64,000 nucleotides of DNA from Phallus indusiatus. Taxonomy: Eukaryota; Basidiomycota; Agaricomycetes; Phallales; Phallaceae. The translations under genes and the position numbers were made by a program. Shown here one piece after another: positions 12,676 to 25,107 of the stretch (position 1 is its first letter; each line of letters begins with the position of its first letter). The stretch is from positions 372,001-436,000 of the forward strand of contig JAQFWX010000005.1 in the NCBI GenBank assembly GCA_027605045.1, written 5' to 3'. The notes under the pieces were generated by a model. It searched no databases, was not told the origin of the DNA, and saw only the letters and a program-made list of their open reading frames with translations.

Positions 12676-14165
12676 TTACCAGCCCATCTGCTCATACGTC
12701 CAACCAAACACTCTGTCGCGCGGTTCCCCATAATCGCAATAGTGAATGTTCTTGTGCAAAGAATTGAGCTTGTCGATATCTTCTTGCTCAAGAACAGGAA
12801 GCTGAATAAGTGTCAAGTGAATTTTTCCCTTTTCTGAGGAAAAGGAAAAAAGCTTCACTTACGGTGAGATTTTCGACTTGATGTTTAGAGCTTGATGATT
12901 TCGGGACAGCAGCCGTTCCTCTTGCCAGATGCCAGGCGAGAACGGCTTGTGCGGGAACAACGTTGTACTTCTTTGCTACCTCGACGACAACGGGATCGTT
13001 CGCGACGTGGCTGTATCCTTTGAAATTTTATGATTAAAATCAGTCAAAACGTGATGATTTGGTATGTTAAATACATACCGGTAGGACTGTAAGCCGTCAA
13101 ACGGATTCCGTGACGGTCGCAAAACTCCTTCAATTCTTTCTGATTTTGATGAGGGTGCATTCTAAAAATAAGTTGATAAGGAAAGCAGCAGAGAGGAGTT
13201 GAAATTAACGAACTCGACTTGGTTAACCGCAGGAACGATTTTGGCATGTTCGAGCAGTTCAGTCAATCTTTTTCAAAAATATTGTTAGATATTTATTCCT
13301 CATAGTGAGTAAGATTGAAATGGGTCATTACGTTTTTATTGAAAAGTTGGAGACGCCGATAGCGCGGGCTTTACCGGTCTCGAGCACCTGCTCCATCTGA
13401 GCCCATGTCTCTTTAATGCCCGGGGGATCGGCAACTTCATAGTGACCGTCTGGGAGACGAGGGTCGGTGTCATCCTCTGGGAAAATCGATCAAAAAATGA
13501 CGTGATGTGTAAATAGATTTTTTTTAGACGTACCTCCTTTGTACTTATATGCTTGAGGCCAGTGAACAAGGTACTAAAATAGTATGACAAAAAGTCATGA
13601 ACGCTATATGCGTGCACAATATTTTGCTACATACCAAATCGTAATAGTCGAATCCGGCTCGTTTCAAGCTTATTTCCAGAGATTTAGCGACAAGACCATG
13701 ATGATGATTACTGACAAATTTATTTTATTTTAGCATATCATTCAGGTTCTTCAGTCTAAAATTGTAGTTGTAGAGTGAACTTACGGAAGCTTAGTGGTGA
13801 CAAAAACTTCTTCACGTGGAATGCCGACTTTTCGAATAGCGTTACCCACACAATGCTCAGTCCCATAGCCATAGGCAGTGTCCATGTGTCGATATCCATT
13901 CTATAGCGAGATTTGCTAGAACTCAAGGAAGAAGGAAATAGAAAGACAACGATTCACTTGAAGTGCTGTCTCCATCCATGCCTGTCCAGCGTTTTGTTGC
14001 TCTGGAGTCGTTCCGGACCAACAACCCAGACCTTTTTTTGGCTCGTTCATTAGAAATAGTTTCGGTAGATGTAAGGGTTATTCATTCTGTGTAATACGCA
14101 CCGATTCCTGGCATTTTGACGCCATTGTTCAACGTATAGATGGGGATGTCCAACTTGGAAGTCAT
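12676..14165 (-). CDS. Aldo-keto reductase
   Basis: NADPH-dependent aldo-keto reductase, probably cytosolic, reducing an aldehyde or sugar carbonyl. Many short exons, beginning [20 protein letters not shown] at 14165. The catalytic tetrad can be followed across exons: Asp and Tyr in [11 protein letters not shown], Lys in VFVTTKLP, His in YLVHWPQ. The cofactor-binding C-terminal part is present too (RLTAYSPTG, then [15 protein letters not shown]). The protein ends [13 protein letters not shown] at 12676. The length fits the usual ~320 residues of the family. Spacing of exons is tight, with introns of about 50-60 bases. Substrate cannot be told; relatives include glycerol dehydrogenase- and xylose reductase-like enzymes. 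Confidence 0.9.
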
Positions 14166-14533
14166 CGGTCAGAAATGAAGATAAGTGAATTGGATGAGAA
14201 ATTTCGCGATTGGGGCTAATATATCATTGACTATCGTCCGGCCCGAAGAGTACTGGTCAGTGGGGTCCAATCGACCCTGGATAATCTATTTTCCAGAGTG
14301 CAATGACAGGTTCCGTTAATGTGGTTTCTTTGTCGAATCAACCAAATAGGACAAACGATCGTATCGAATTCATGCTTCATTGAGGCGGATGGGCAGAGAG
14401 CTGCAGAAGTCCTCACAAGACTCAGTTGAGTGCCTTGGGGGTAAAAGTGCGGGCAGTAGCTGAGCACTCAGCATGTGACAAAAATGCGTGTCACATGTCA
14501 CTTGAACCGGCTAAAACTCGGGGCGGCCGCCGC

Positions 14534-14554
14534 GGGAGACGGGAGACGGGAGAC
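14534..14554. repeat. Short tandem repeat (GGGAGAC)x3
   Basis: Three perfect head-to-tail GGGAGAC units directly after a GC-rich stretch containing a NotI-like GCGGCCGC. It lies in the promoter region of the aldo-keto reductase. No function inferred. Confidence 0.8.
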
Positions 14555-15750
14555 GGAGAGATAATCTGTTCGGAGTAGTATTGTGAGTCTTGCTTGAGTT
14601 GAATCCATTCTTTCAATTATGTTGCTTTGTTGATTATTTAGTCATTAATTGACGAATATTGAGCTGGGACCATTCTTACACGGCTTTTTTAATTTACCGT
14701 ACAAGCGTTGTACAAGCGAACCATTTCTGTCTGTGCACTGCGCACTGTCGGTCGAAATCGGTATACAGTAACTCGGCCCATCCGCATCTCTAATTCCTTA
14801 TCACCCTGGCCTTCTGGTGAGTTTCGATTTCAGTCGTAGCAATAAGCTAGACTTGCTTACTTTCCTGCAGGATTAAATAGTATCTGTTCTCTTCAGTTTA
14901 ACCACTAAATTGACCACGGTGCGATCATTATTGGTTAACGAGTTTTTGTCGCCCTCCGTCCTTCAATCTCTGTTTGCACGCTCTCTTGACTTCCTGACAG
15001 TCTTTCATAGACCGTGTGAATAGGTCAACGTCAAAGTTTTGTAACTTTATTTATTTTTTATCATTGGGTACTATTGTCTTACTAATTGATGTTATCATCT
15101 GCACAGCTTTATCTTGCACTTCCTCCATCATCGCCGACACTCTCTTGGCTTCAGTAACGGGGTCGATGTCAATCTTATCAGCTCAAGGAGACTTCCATCA
15201 ACTTCGGCGATACTGTTCCATATTGTTGGAGCGTCCTCGTTCTAGTTATGAGAGATCGATTCATTATCTGGATCCAATATAATCACGGATGGTCTTGTAT
15301 CTCGCTCAGAGTTTATGATGTGTGGTTCTCACACATCCATCCACAGGAATAAAATCAGGATGACGGCCGACGGTGAAGATTAACAATCAAAATCACCGGT
15401 TTCAGGATTGGAACGAGGCACCGGTATTGAGAAATAGAAATAACTCCCGTCGACTTTGAGGCTATGATGACGGCTATACTTTCAGTCAGGAAACTCTTCT
15501 GTCAATCCTTTTGCATTTAATGGTATGCATGTACCTCAGGCTCTGACTATCGTAAGAGATCACGCGCGCACGTTGAAGCTGAAGAAAACCTCGAACCCAA
15601 AATGCAAACGATGACAAACCAGCACCGCCTACCCGCTGTTTGAACGTTTACTAAGTACGGAAGTCTGCAGCTTAAAACGGGGGCGTGACCCCGATGCCTA
15701 GCGACCCTATGCTTTCTCGGGACCTGCACTCCGAATCTCAAGCCTCTGTA

Positions 15751-15757
15751 TATAAAT
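15751..15757 (+). promoter_or_regulatory. TATA box of secreted-protein gene 1
   Basis: TATAAAT, 100 bases before the ATG at 15851. The same motif at the same distance precedes the paralogue at 26528, so it is conserved between the copies. Confidence 0.65.
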
Positions 15758-15850
15758 TGAATCACAGAATGATCATTCTTTCCCCAAGCCTACTATCATA
15801 CCTTTAAATTTTTCCATCAATTTTTTATTCATTCAAATTCAAACATCGCG

Positions 15851-16835
15851 ATGTACTCTTTCAAAACCCCCTACATTTTTCTCGGGATGACCTTGGCCAC
15901 CACAATATTAGCAGCTCCTTTTAAGTCGGATGTTTATGTTCGGCAGGACGTGACTCCGGATCTTGATGATATGATTAACCCAGTTTCTGAAAGTGTTGTA
16001 AGTCTAACTGATGTCTGTATTACTCTGCCTCCTGCACATTGACTGAATTTATTTTTCCTCTTTCACTCTTCATCCGGATTAGGATAGCCTCTCCAACAGT
16101 ATTAATGGACTCACCCCCGATACTGATCCAACCACCGTCGAAGTAGGTCACTAATCAAGTTAAATCATTTCGTGCAGTATCAACTTCTATATCATGTCTC
16201 AGGAGTTATTCGAAGATTTCTCCATCGTCTCATCAAACTTGGATGCAGTAAGAACCCTTTATATTGCCCTCGTTGTTAAGAACTGTGTCTTATATCACCC
16301 ACAAATAGCTAACAAACAGTATCACTGTGGGTTTCAAATCTGTATATCCCGATATCTTAAATGAATTGAGTTTAATGTCAACAAAGACGATGTCATCTCT
16401 TGATCAACTTAGTCCTGAAGATGATCAAACCATCACGGATCTCCAATCGTTCATTGCTAAACTGGGCGGCCCCGGTCAAAAGCTAATCGAAAATGAGCCC
16501 GCCATCGATAATATACGTGCCCAAAACATTGTCTACGACTACCCTGACCACACAGACTTTACCGCCAGCCTCAAACAAGTGTACCAGCAATATAGAGACG
16601 GCGTTGGGGTAAGTCAGTTTAGCTATATAATATTATCACTAACGATGTTGTTTTGATTTTTTAAAGAGCCTTATAGTGACCATGCAAGCTAATTTTCCCA
16701 GCGTATGTGTTTTTTTTCCTCCTAACGAATATCAGACACTCACAGTCATGCGTGTAGGATGTCCTAAGCCTGGTGACAAATCAGATGGATGAGGCATCAG
16801 CACTCTTAGACGTTGCTTCGAAGCTTTATCCATAA
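15851..16835 (+). CDS. Small secreted protein 1 (HsbA-like by inference)
   Basis: Short secreted protein in several small exons. It opens MYSFKTPYIFLGMTLATTIL and a hydrophobic signal peptide ends near AAPFKS. The mature part has repeated helical I/L heptad-like patterns (SVDSLSNSINGLTP, SNLDALTNSI) and no cysteine framework. It ends EASALLDVASKLYP. The spacing of hydrophobics is reminiscent of hydrophobic surface-binding protein A (HsbA), which coats hydrophobic surfaces, but this is inference only. A diverged paralogue with the same exon layout lies at 26528-27528. The final exons (12-residue SLIVTMQANFPS exon, then DVLSLVTNQM) are supported by conservation in that copy. Confidence 0.75.
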
Positions 16836-17328
16836 GTGAGCAACTTATATGTTCTTTTTGGGTTCTTTGGAAACTGTAAATCGTCGACATATTTATATTG
16901 TGTTTATATGGAAATTATGAGGATCTAGTTTTTTTTACCTGATTGATTCTCAAGAAAATAGAATCAGATGCCGAAGTAAATGTGTACAAAATTTGTACAT
17001 GATTCATCTCGCAATAAATAATGGTAAAATGAACGTCACGAACATTAACAACTCCAGGGAGGGAATCATACCCACCACATTAGCGCTTTGGTAATCGGAA
17101 TTCTCCGATTGATTTTCGCCGCGTACGTAATACGCCGGGAAAGCTGCAATCTTCAGAAGTTCAACTTAAACTCATTAAACTTATTTATCTTTCACCCGAT
17201 CCTTTCCGTATACAAACTGGGTTGTGTCGCGGAGGCTGTTCTTATTCCTAAGGCCTCTTTCAGTCGAAATAACGACACCGCGGTGACGGAAACGCTGATC
17301 ACTTGAAAAACGAAAAGAAAAGCTAATT
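16836..17328. other. Intergenic, part of duplicated block
   Basis: Separates the secreted gene from the exonuclease gene, both plus strand. Bases about 17,000-17,110 recur inverted at about 27,750-27,860. No gene or RNA seen. Confidence 0.5.
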
Positions 17329-19867
17329 ATGAAGCGAACTACGAGTGCATCACCGCAAGCAACGAAAAAACCACGATTGGATGACGCAGAGGTCGATAAG
17401 GAAAAGGCAACTATGGAGTTACATCAGCATCAATATCAGAACCAAAATCGATATCAGCATTTGGACTCTAGTTCAAATTCGCTATCAGGTTTTGGTACAG
17501 ACCATAATCTGCAATCCGGGACCGCGTCAGAAACGACCATCGTCGACGATATGTCACCCGCAAAAATTACTGATGCTGATAGGGATGCGAATGACACGCA
17601 TGGTTGGAAAAGAGTCGAGAAGAGAAAGATGAAAAAGGTTAGGAATCTGGAGTTGAAGATGTCGGTATGTCACGTCAGGCGTGTTTTATCTTTTATTTTA
17701 CGATTTTACGTCGTTTGCAGAATAACCCACCTCGGTTCAGTTACTCCATCAAGGGTATAAATGCCAAAAAAGAACCTGTAAACATTTCGGTACTTCTTAT
17801 TCCCGTAGTCTTCTTCCCAGTTTAAACAATCTAAAATGGTTCTCCATTTTACACAGGACTTACGAGAATTTATTATTCATTTGATTGGCAGTGGGCCCGC
17901 TCAAACGTGGTTACAAGTTGAGGTGAATGATTGTCCGCGTCTGTAACCGCTACTGGATTTGATCACACTATCCAAGAATCGCGCCTCTATTGGAAAGGTC
18001 GTAGCACTGCAAATACCCGGTTTAACCAATTCAATTCTTAATATCCCCCCTCTTCCGACAAATCCAACCGTTAATCCACACCTCCCGATCGCTATTCCAA
18101 ACGCAGGTCCTTCCACATCGCCCTCCTCTCCTCCTTCTTCTCCGCAATGTCCAGTCCCTTTCATATCACAAACATTCATGCACGCACTTCCCACCCGTGC
18201 ACCCGGAGAGCCAACAAAAATGCATAGCGTTCTCGGCTCGTTCTTCATGGGTCCCGTCAGTGCTGAAGAAAAGAAACGGAGGGTTATCGCGCGTGCTGAG
18301 GGAGAGCGCAAAGCCGCACGGAGTGGGGGTGGGAAAGAGGATCCGTCGTCGTTCGTGTTAAGTGCGGAGGAGATGTGTCTGCACGAGTATCCAATTCCGA
18401 GTTATATGGCTGATGTTGGGGTGCAGGCTCAGGTTCAGCTTGAGGCTGGTTGGGTGGAGAGTCCGGAAGTAAAAGAGAAAGTGGAAAAGGAAGATGGGGA
18501 AGAAGAGGGAGAAAAAGACGAGGTTCCGGATGTGTTTGTGCTTGATTGTGAGATGGTACGTGCTCTGTAAGGAGAGTCCTTGATGTCCTTCTTGCTTCAT
18601 CGGTTTTACAGTGTCAGACGGAAGATGGGAAGGAGCTTACAAGAGTTTGCGTTGTAGATTATCATACCGAAAAGGTTTTACTTGATGAGCTTGTTAAGCC
18701 TGTCAAGCCTATTCTTGATTACCTAACTCGGTGTGTTTTTCTTCCTCCAATCCCTGTGTTTAACCTTTGAACTTAAAAGCCGGGTTGGGTCAGCTTTTCA
18801 GGTATAACCGCTGAACACCTCTCAACAGTCACAACAACCCTTCCTGTAGTTCAAGCAAGTCTACTCCGAGTATTGACATCGCGCACTATTCTCGTGGGCC
18901 ATTCGTTAGAGCAAGATTTAAGAGCATTAAAACTGGCCCATCCACGGTGCATTGACACGGCGTTGTTGTATCACCATCCTAGGGGGCCGCCACTAAAACC
19001 GGGGTTGGCGTGGTTGACGAAGAAATGGTGTAACAGAGATATTCAAAATCACGGAGTAGGTGGACATGACCCTGAAGAAGATGCCAGAGCGTGTTTGGAG
19101 TTGGTGAAAAAGAAGCTGCTTCATGGTAACGTTGACCATTAGCTGTAACTGGATCTGATGAGAAGCTAAGATTCTGTTTTGTTGTGTTTTTGACACAGGA
19201 CCTGGTTATGGCGAGTTTAAACTGGATCAAGAATCGATCCTCGAGAGACTTGGGCGTGCAACTACGGGTGTTTCGGGTGGTGTCAAGACCGCTGTGGTGG
19301 ACTATGGAAATCCGTCTACATGGCACGGTGCAAAAGCCACGATCGCTATCGCGTGTAAATCAGACCAAGATGTGGTGAATGGGGTGATAGAATGTATAGG
19401 ACAGTGTCAATTTATATTCGGCCGGTTTATGGAGTTGTCGGAAGCTCTTGGATGTTCGTAAACTCTCAGCTTATTCCAGGGGGATTTACTAATTTTGCAT
19501 GAAAACTTTTTTTATTCATTTGTCAGGGTCTTCTAAATCGCAACAACAACAAGCTGAGCAACAAAAACAATCACCCATTGTCGACATGGAACAAACACTC
19601 TCATCGCTCGACACACGTCTGAAAGCTATACACAACGCTCTTCCACCACGGACGGCGCTTATCATATTTAGCGGGCACTCTGACCCGCGTACTATGGCCA
19701 GTCTAAATCAGCGCAAAAGTAAATTTGAGAATGATATTCGAGCGGGGAAAACGCCCGAGGACATTTCGAAGGAGGGCGGTGGTTGGACAACGAGCGATGC
19801 GAGAGCTCTTGAAGAGGAGACTGCCAAGGCGAGGAGAGGGCTTGCGTTTTTGTGTTTAAAATCTTGA
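17329..19867 (+). CDS. REX1: Rex1-type 3'-5' RNA exonuclease (DEDDh)
   Basis: Nuclear RNA exonuclease of the Rex1/REXO family that trims 3' ends of 5S rRNA, tRNA and other RNAs in yeast. The N-terminal part is charged and Gln/Asn-rich (nuclear-signal-like KKPRLDDAE near residue 15). The nuclease core shows VLDCEM split by an intron from CQTEDG (first Asp and Glu), GHSLEQDLRALKLAHP (second Asp), KPGLAWLTKKW, then GHDPEEDARACLEL with the His and last Asp. The C-terminal region (about 190 residues) resembles a small RNA-binding fold and ends with a charged helix. Introns are short; one near 19,454 uses a GTTCGT donor. Start at 17329 is the first ATG of the open frame. Part of this gene (about 18,170-18,685) recurs as an inverted fragment at 25.4-25.8 kb. 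Confidence 0.9.
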
Positions 19868-20256
19868 AGTGCTCAGAGTGAATAAACGGAAATGAAGATA
19901 TGAGCGTATGTGTTATATTAACAAACATTGAGACCTGAGACTACGGCGCATGATGTTACATCGTTGGCATAGGTAAGGAGTTTCGGACTCCGCCCTCGAC
20001 ACAGACCGCGTCCTGTCACTCTTTCGCACATTGTCCTCGGTAGTTTCGCTCCTTTATCTTCACCAACCTCAGCGTTTTTATGATGAGCTATGAGCAACGT
20101 TAGTTCATTGCATCGACGCAAGTCAAGCGGGGATAAAGAAGATCAATCTCTTATGGTTACGATCACAGAACCTACCACTGTCACGTACTAGAATCAAAAT
20201 CAAAAGATGATCTTCAAAATTCCCCAGTTCAAACTCGAAGTCCAAGTCAACAACAT
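19868..20256. other. Intergenic, no supported gene
   Basis: Sits between the exonuclease gene and the broken transporter. I looked for tRNA boxes and conserved frames and saw none. Confidence 0.4.
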
Positions 20257-22085
20257 ATGATGCATTCACTACGCAAATTGACGACTTTGTCTCCCGACCC
20301 ACCACTGCTGAACGGTGTTCTTTTTCTATTACCTCCATCGTCAACGCGTTCTTTCAACACTGTCTCAGCCGCCTCCTCAGTTCCCTCTTTCTTCCTCGAC
20401 TCATCATCGGACCAGTTTTGGCTCGGCGGCTGCTCCAAATCATTATTCTCATCGTCGTTCTATGCCCCCGGTCCAGGGCCGTCACCGCTATCTGCCTTAT
20501 TCCCTTTGCCTCCTCTTTCAGATAACAACGTCCCATTGAATGAGAATGCAAGTGTTGATATTGCTTCACAACCACCTATGCTTCATCGACCAGCTCCACT
20601 GCCTGCAAAAAGGCATTCCCGAATTCATTCCAGAAATTTGTCGGTCTATTTCCCTAGACCAGATACAGGTCCGCCCTCATTTGCCGAAGATGGAATTCAA
20701 GAAGCCAATCATATGATTCCTGCTCCCGAGACTTTTCTGAAAAGCAATGGAGGTAACTCTCCATTACAAGAGGGGAGAGAGCTGAGCTCTTCTTTCACTT
20801 TCGGTGGAAAAAAGTTAATCGAAAACAGTCGTGATAACGGGAATGATAGCTTGCAAGCCGAAGCACCCACTCGAACTCAAGTCCCCCGGCGGAGTCACCT
20901 CATAAACATAGAATTTTCTCGTTTATGGAGCCTGAGCTGCACGCATTTACTTCCGGAGCTCTGACCTCTGTACCAACAACATTCACCCGTTCTTGCCACT
21001 CCCACTTTAGGCATTCCTTGGACCCGAACACCGTCTCCTCAGCCTTCTCAACCAGTAATCGAGTCGACATTCGCTAATATACCCCCTCAACGTCACGAAC
21101 CATCTGCTTCATTGATATCATCAGCTTCAGCAAGTGCACTAGTGCGATTCCTGTTAGTCGCTTTTCTGTGGATACAGGGACAAGAAGCTGGCTCGCTATC
21201 ATCCAATGGCTTAGGCTACTAGATTGTATTCGACTCCTTCGGGATAGCCTTAGTTAAAGTCCTTTCACAATGACTCACTTCCGGTCCCTCGTGGGTAAGA
21301 AACAATTCTGAAAACAACTTTTTGCACGAAATTTTTCCCCTTGTGATTTATAGAACCGCGCGAGTAGAGACTTTAGCGATGTTTGCTTAGAGCATTTATT
21401 TGATATTTGTATCCGTTTATGTGTGCAAAGAAGCTGTCGAACACGCTCTTCCGACACATGATCAAGGTGGTCATGGACATCACCATCATCGGGGAGACGA
21501 GCAAGAGGGCGATTATGGGTACGCGTTTATTTTCTGAACTACTCTTTTTTGTTCTGAAATTCAATCAAGAATCGAGTTTCCCGATTTTCTCATCTTTGCC
21601 GTGTTAAGCACTTTACTAGCGAGCAGCGTCAAATTTGACAATAATATGAATATAGTAGGTGGTATGATGTGTCTTAATCAATTAGAATTTTTGGTTTTTA
21701 TCTTTCTGAAATTCTTCGTTTAGCAACTTCGAATAGACTCCCTAGTCTAAAGTCATTCTTCGAACCCGATCAACATATCTCTGAGCCTAATACTCTCCTC
21801 GGAAAAGCATCCTCCAATCCGTATACCGCACTCCCATTTAACATGGGATTATGCATTTTGGGTATTTGGAACATGAGTAACGTGTATGTACAAATTCTCT
21901 CGGTTTCGGATTGGTTTATAGAACAGTTTCTCGAAACACGTTTATAGATCTTATCACCGGCAAGCCGACTCGTTGTTAGCATTTGTGGTGGCTGTCATTA
22001 CGTCATTACGTTTTGGGCGTCCTACCCAGCCGTTGTAGCTCTCGGTAAAATGCTTTACAAACTGCGCAAGAGAGGAATAGAGTAG
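20257..22085 (+). pseudogene. Broken Zrg17/CDF-type zinc transporter
   Basis: Fragments in order match the cation-diffusion (ZnT/Zrg17) family of ER zinc transporters of fungi. There is a Ser/Pro-rich N-terminus with RHSRIHSRNLSVYFPRP, then HKHRIFSFMEPE in a shifted frame, then ALVRFLLVAFLW and GLGY-stop-IVFDSFGIALVKVL. FVSVYVCKEAVEHAL follows, then a His-rich loop (HGHHHHRGDE), and finally FWASYPAVVALGKML in yet another frame. An in-frame TAG at 21220-21222 lies in the middle of a conserved motif, where an intron cannot explain it, and several frame changes lack good splice sites. I therefore call a pseudogene. The 5' limit is arbitrary: it is the first ATG of the open frame. Family identity rests on remembered motif patterns, not alignment. 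Confidence 0.65.
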
Positions 22086-23691
22086 GGGGAAAGGCGTTAT
22101 GCGAGGTGATGTGAGGATGGAGGCATTCTTGCGCGTTACGCGAGAGGTCTACTCTTTTATTCATTTATTTTCTCATCATCAAACTTATCACCATTTCATC
22201 TTCTCCCCGATCACGATCTAAATTAGTTTGAGATACATCCACAAATTCTTCACCTTCCGCCTCCGCATATTTGGCAGCTCACACCCTCTGTCACGTTTAC
22301 TGACTCTTCATCCTCGCACTCCTTACCGACGCTAATCTTTGCGCTCGAACTCCATATTTCACAAGTTCTCGATGATGAGTCCGTTTTGAAACTAACTAAG
22401 TGGGATGGGAACGATGTATAGGAGTTTTGAGAGGGTGTGCAGAAGTAACTGTAAGAGGATGGTGTAGCTGGAAAGATAAGCAGGTAATCTAACCAAAAAG
22501 AATGGGGAATTTACGCGAGAGAACTCGGGCTGAGTAATTATACGGTAGCATTTCTCCAAAACAACACTTGCTTTATCCGTCTTCTTGACTCCCCTGTTTT
22601 TTTTTCTGCAGTCATTATTTGCAAATCGTAAGCGAATATTTTTTCGCTTGGTTAGATAACTTGGTGTTATTTCATCTCAAAATGGCTATGACGAACGAGA
22701 CAAGTATATACCGAGTAACGCGAACACGCATTTTTCCATTCATCAGTTCCGTTCCGACTATGTGGCACTGATCGGCTTGCTAGGGAAAATTCTGACGGCA
22801 AGCGACGTTGCGGGCTTTTCGCCGCCGTCAGTCTCCCAACCGAGCCAGGTACCTGCATACCTTAATTATCCTGCCTCCTGTCTCAATTTCGGAGATTTCC
22901 TGTCCTCGACGTCATTGGAGTCCACCCTCTTTTTATCTATTTTGTGCTAGCCTCTTTTGGTAGGGATTTGCCCTTTGGTTAGGCTGCGTCCTGGCTGGAT
23001 TGCGGTTTCTCATTCGTCTCCCTCAGCGTATATTTTTTTTCGTAATTGTCAAGGTCTGCTGTATACACCCCTGTACACTTCTGGAAGGCTCTTGTGAAAG
23101 TAATATCGCTTGGAAAGAATTCCACAGTTGGGAATTCGAAACACGCCTCGCGCTCTGGTTTGTTCAAGTTTTCTTTTTTGAAATTCGGTATTGGTGTATG
23201 TCTATGTGAGTGTTTCTTAAAAAAATGATTGTTCCGCAGCGTTTATTAAACGATGTCATGTCGTAGTGTGCTGATTTGCTGATGAGAAAATCAGGTGTGA
23301 TGTGAATGTCGCTCGGTTCTGAGTTACGCCACTAGATTGAAGCTCTTCCCGCTGCTCTTGCTTTTTGCGCCCGTTGTTCATCGCAATTGAAATTGATATA
23401 TCAACGATGTCACTGCCTTCTATGCAAATGATTTCGAAGGTCAAAATTACCGAGGCGAGTTTCATCCGAAGCTTTCAAACTTCAAGTTCCGTCATATGGG
23501 GAAAAAAAGGCAACCTCCCAACAAACAAAGAAAATTCGAGAAGATATTCCTTTTATTTTTCTCTGACATCGGTTGCGAATAGCCTTCTAATCACCTTGCT
23601 ACCCCTTACGACCATTCGAGTTATGGAAATCACTGCAAAGACCAGAAATTCACGGAGCGGTATTCCGAACATAACAAGGTCTTCTTTGGGA
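22086..23691. other. Intergenic, no supported gene
   Basis: About 1.6 kb between the transporter pseudogene and the hydrophobin TATA box. Short open frames on both strands have no motifs and no consistent splicing. It is likely hydrophobin promoter plus decayed 3' flank of the pseudogene. Confidence 0.45.
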
Positions 23692-23698
23692 TATAAAA
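23692..23698 (+). promoter_or_regulatory. TATA box of hydrophobin 1
   Basis: TATAAAA, 103 bases before the ATG at 23795, followed by a pyrimidine-rich leader (ttttctttctccagctc) typical of strongly expressed fungal genes. Confidence 0.65.
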
Positions 23699-23794
23699 AC
23701 ACACTGTTTTTTCGTTCTCATTTTTCTTTCTCCAGCTCAGAAAACACTACTTCTTCGCTGAATCAAAACCATCTTCATCCTTCGACTAAACACA

Positions 23795-24331
23795 ATGATC
23801 TTTGCAAAGCTCGCTGTTGTCGCCGCTGCTTGTGGTACCCTTGCATCTGCTTGGACTACCATTACTGCTGAGCCTCCCGTTGTCACCTCCGTTGACCAAT
23901 GCAACAATGGTGAGCATTGGTTCACAGACCGGTGATTATTGGTTAACCAACCTTGTCTTCGTGTAGATGACCTTCAGGCTTCTTGCTGCAACGACGCTGG
24001 CACTGGCACTAGCTCTCTTGTTGTTCCCATTTTAGACACCTTAGGGATTGTCCTCGATGACCCCACTGTTTTAGTCGGTGTTGACTGCTCCGTCCTGTTC
24101 GTAATTTTCTTTTTCCTGAACTTTTCGTGCCCGGTGCTATTCAATTTTCCTTACTAGCAATGCCGGCGGCAATTGCAATGCCAATTCTCTCTGCTGCGCC
24201 AATAACGACTTCCAGCCTACTGTCAGTTTTTTTTTACATATTAAATCATTGAGTTAAATATCTCGTCACTAATATCGTTCTTCGCTTCGAACCAGATCGG
24301 CATTGCTTGCAGCAACGTGAACGTGCTGTGA
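23795..24331 (+). CDS. Class I hydrophobin 1
   Basis: Secreted amphipathic protein that assembles at air-water interfaces and coats aerial hyphae. Signal peptide MIFAKLAVVAAACGTLASA. The eight-cysteine pattern is complete: C in VDQCNN, CC in ASCCND, C in GVDCSV, C in GGNCNA, CC in SLCCAN, and C in GIACSN, near the end NVNVL. Four exons; the second intron uses a GTTCGT donor at 24097, chosen because it alone restores the cysteine frame. The stop is at 24329-24331. Spacing between the third and fourth Cys (about 30 residues) fits class I. It lies back to back with a CFEM protein on the other strand, 183 bases away at their 3' ends. Confidence 0.88.
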
Positions 24332-24514
24332 TCACACTAAGGCCAGCTCGTTCCCCGCCTAGAATATAATTTACACAAACTGTGTTTGTTTTATGTTGTT
24401 CGGTCATGAATACATGTTTCTTTTTGCTGTTTCAAATTCGCGTCACAGAAATCAAAAGTCCGTGCCCATGAAAGAAGCCCAAAATGGAAATACTGGAAGG
24501 AATGAATGGTCTAA

Positions 24515-25107
24515 CTAAAAAATATAAGCCCAGAGGCATAATCCGAGTCCTAGTACTTGTCCAAACATCAAAAGCGAACTTTCCCTTCCGGTGGTGGATA
24601 AGGAGCCGCCAGTGTTCCCGAAGGAGGCATCGGTTGCTTGACCGGCACTCAGGACAGTTTGAGTTGTTGTTGGACTTTGATTCGGCTCAAAACTGAATTG
24701 CAGATGGTTATAAAATAGCATGAAAACAGTGGTTAAGAATATTTTCACGGGAACCTTACACGGACGGTGAACTAAGACTGTTGCATTCGTTTGTTACGAA
24801 ACTGATTCCTTCTTGTGATTGCGTTGGGCTAGTGGTGCAATTTTGTTTGATACATGATTGAACAAGTGGTAGGGTTGTATTGGTGCAAAGACAGGCGGTG
24901 GTTGAAGAATCAGAGTTACAGCTGGCTAATTGGTTTGTTTTAGATGCAATGGAGTAGGTACTAAAAAAATGCCATACGATAGTTTTCTGGTATAATACAT
25001 GACAACGCACACTGAGGTGGTGTATCCGCTAATTGAGTTTGTACGACTCGTGTGGAGACGCAGATCCAATAGAATAAGCAGAAAAGGCCAAATTGGTGTC
25101 GATCCAT
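24515..25107 (-). CDS. CFEM-domain protein with GPI-type tail 1
   Basis: Three exons, 25107-24978, 24925-24760 and 24692-24515, give 157 residues. The N-terminal signal peptide (MDRHQFGLFCLFYWICVS) is followed by a CFEM domain with all eight cysteines: C-ALS-C, C-NSDSSTTA-C-L-C, then QS-C-IKQN-C and a last C in TNECNSL. CFEM domains sit on fungal surfaces and in some species bind haem. The Ser/Thr-rich stalk and hydrophobic C-terminus (LLMFGQVLGLGLCLWAYIF) suggest a GPI anchor. The donor at 24977 was chosen because it keeps the second cysteine. A second protein of the same architecture is at 40704-41367. Confidence 0.83.

Larger units (their letters stand above)
14166..15850. other. Divergent upstream region with source of a duplicated block
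   Basis: Head-to-head region between the aldo-keto reductase and the secreted-protein gene. No gene supported. From about 14,690 to 15,850 it belongs to the block that recurs at 25.4-28.7 kb: 14,690-14,995 reappears inverted at about 28,385-28,697, and 14,995 onward reappears in direct orientation from about 25,805. A stretch near 15,040-15,170 is absent from the copy. Confidence 0.6.

Noticed and set aside
14534..14554. GGGAGAC repeat as a CRISPR or minisatellite of note
   Set aside because: Only three units, no spacers, eukaryotic context.
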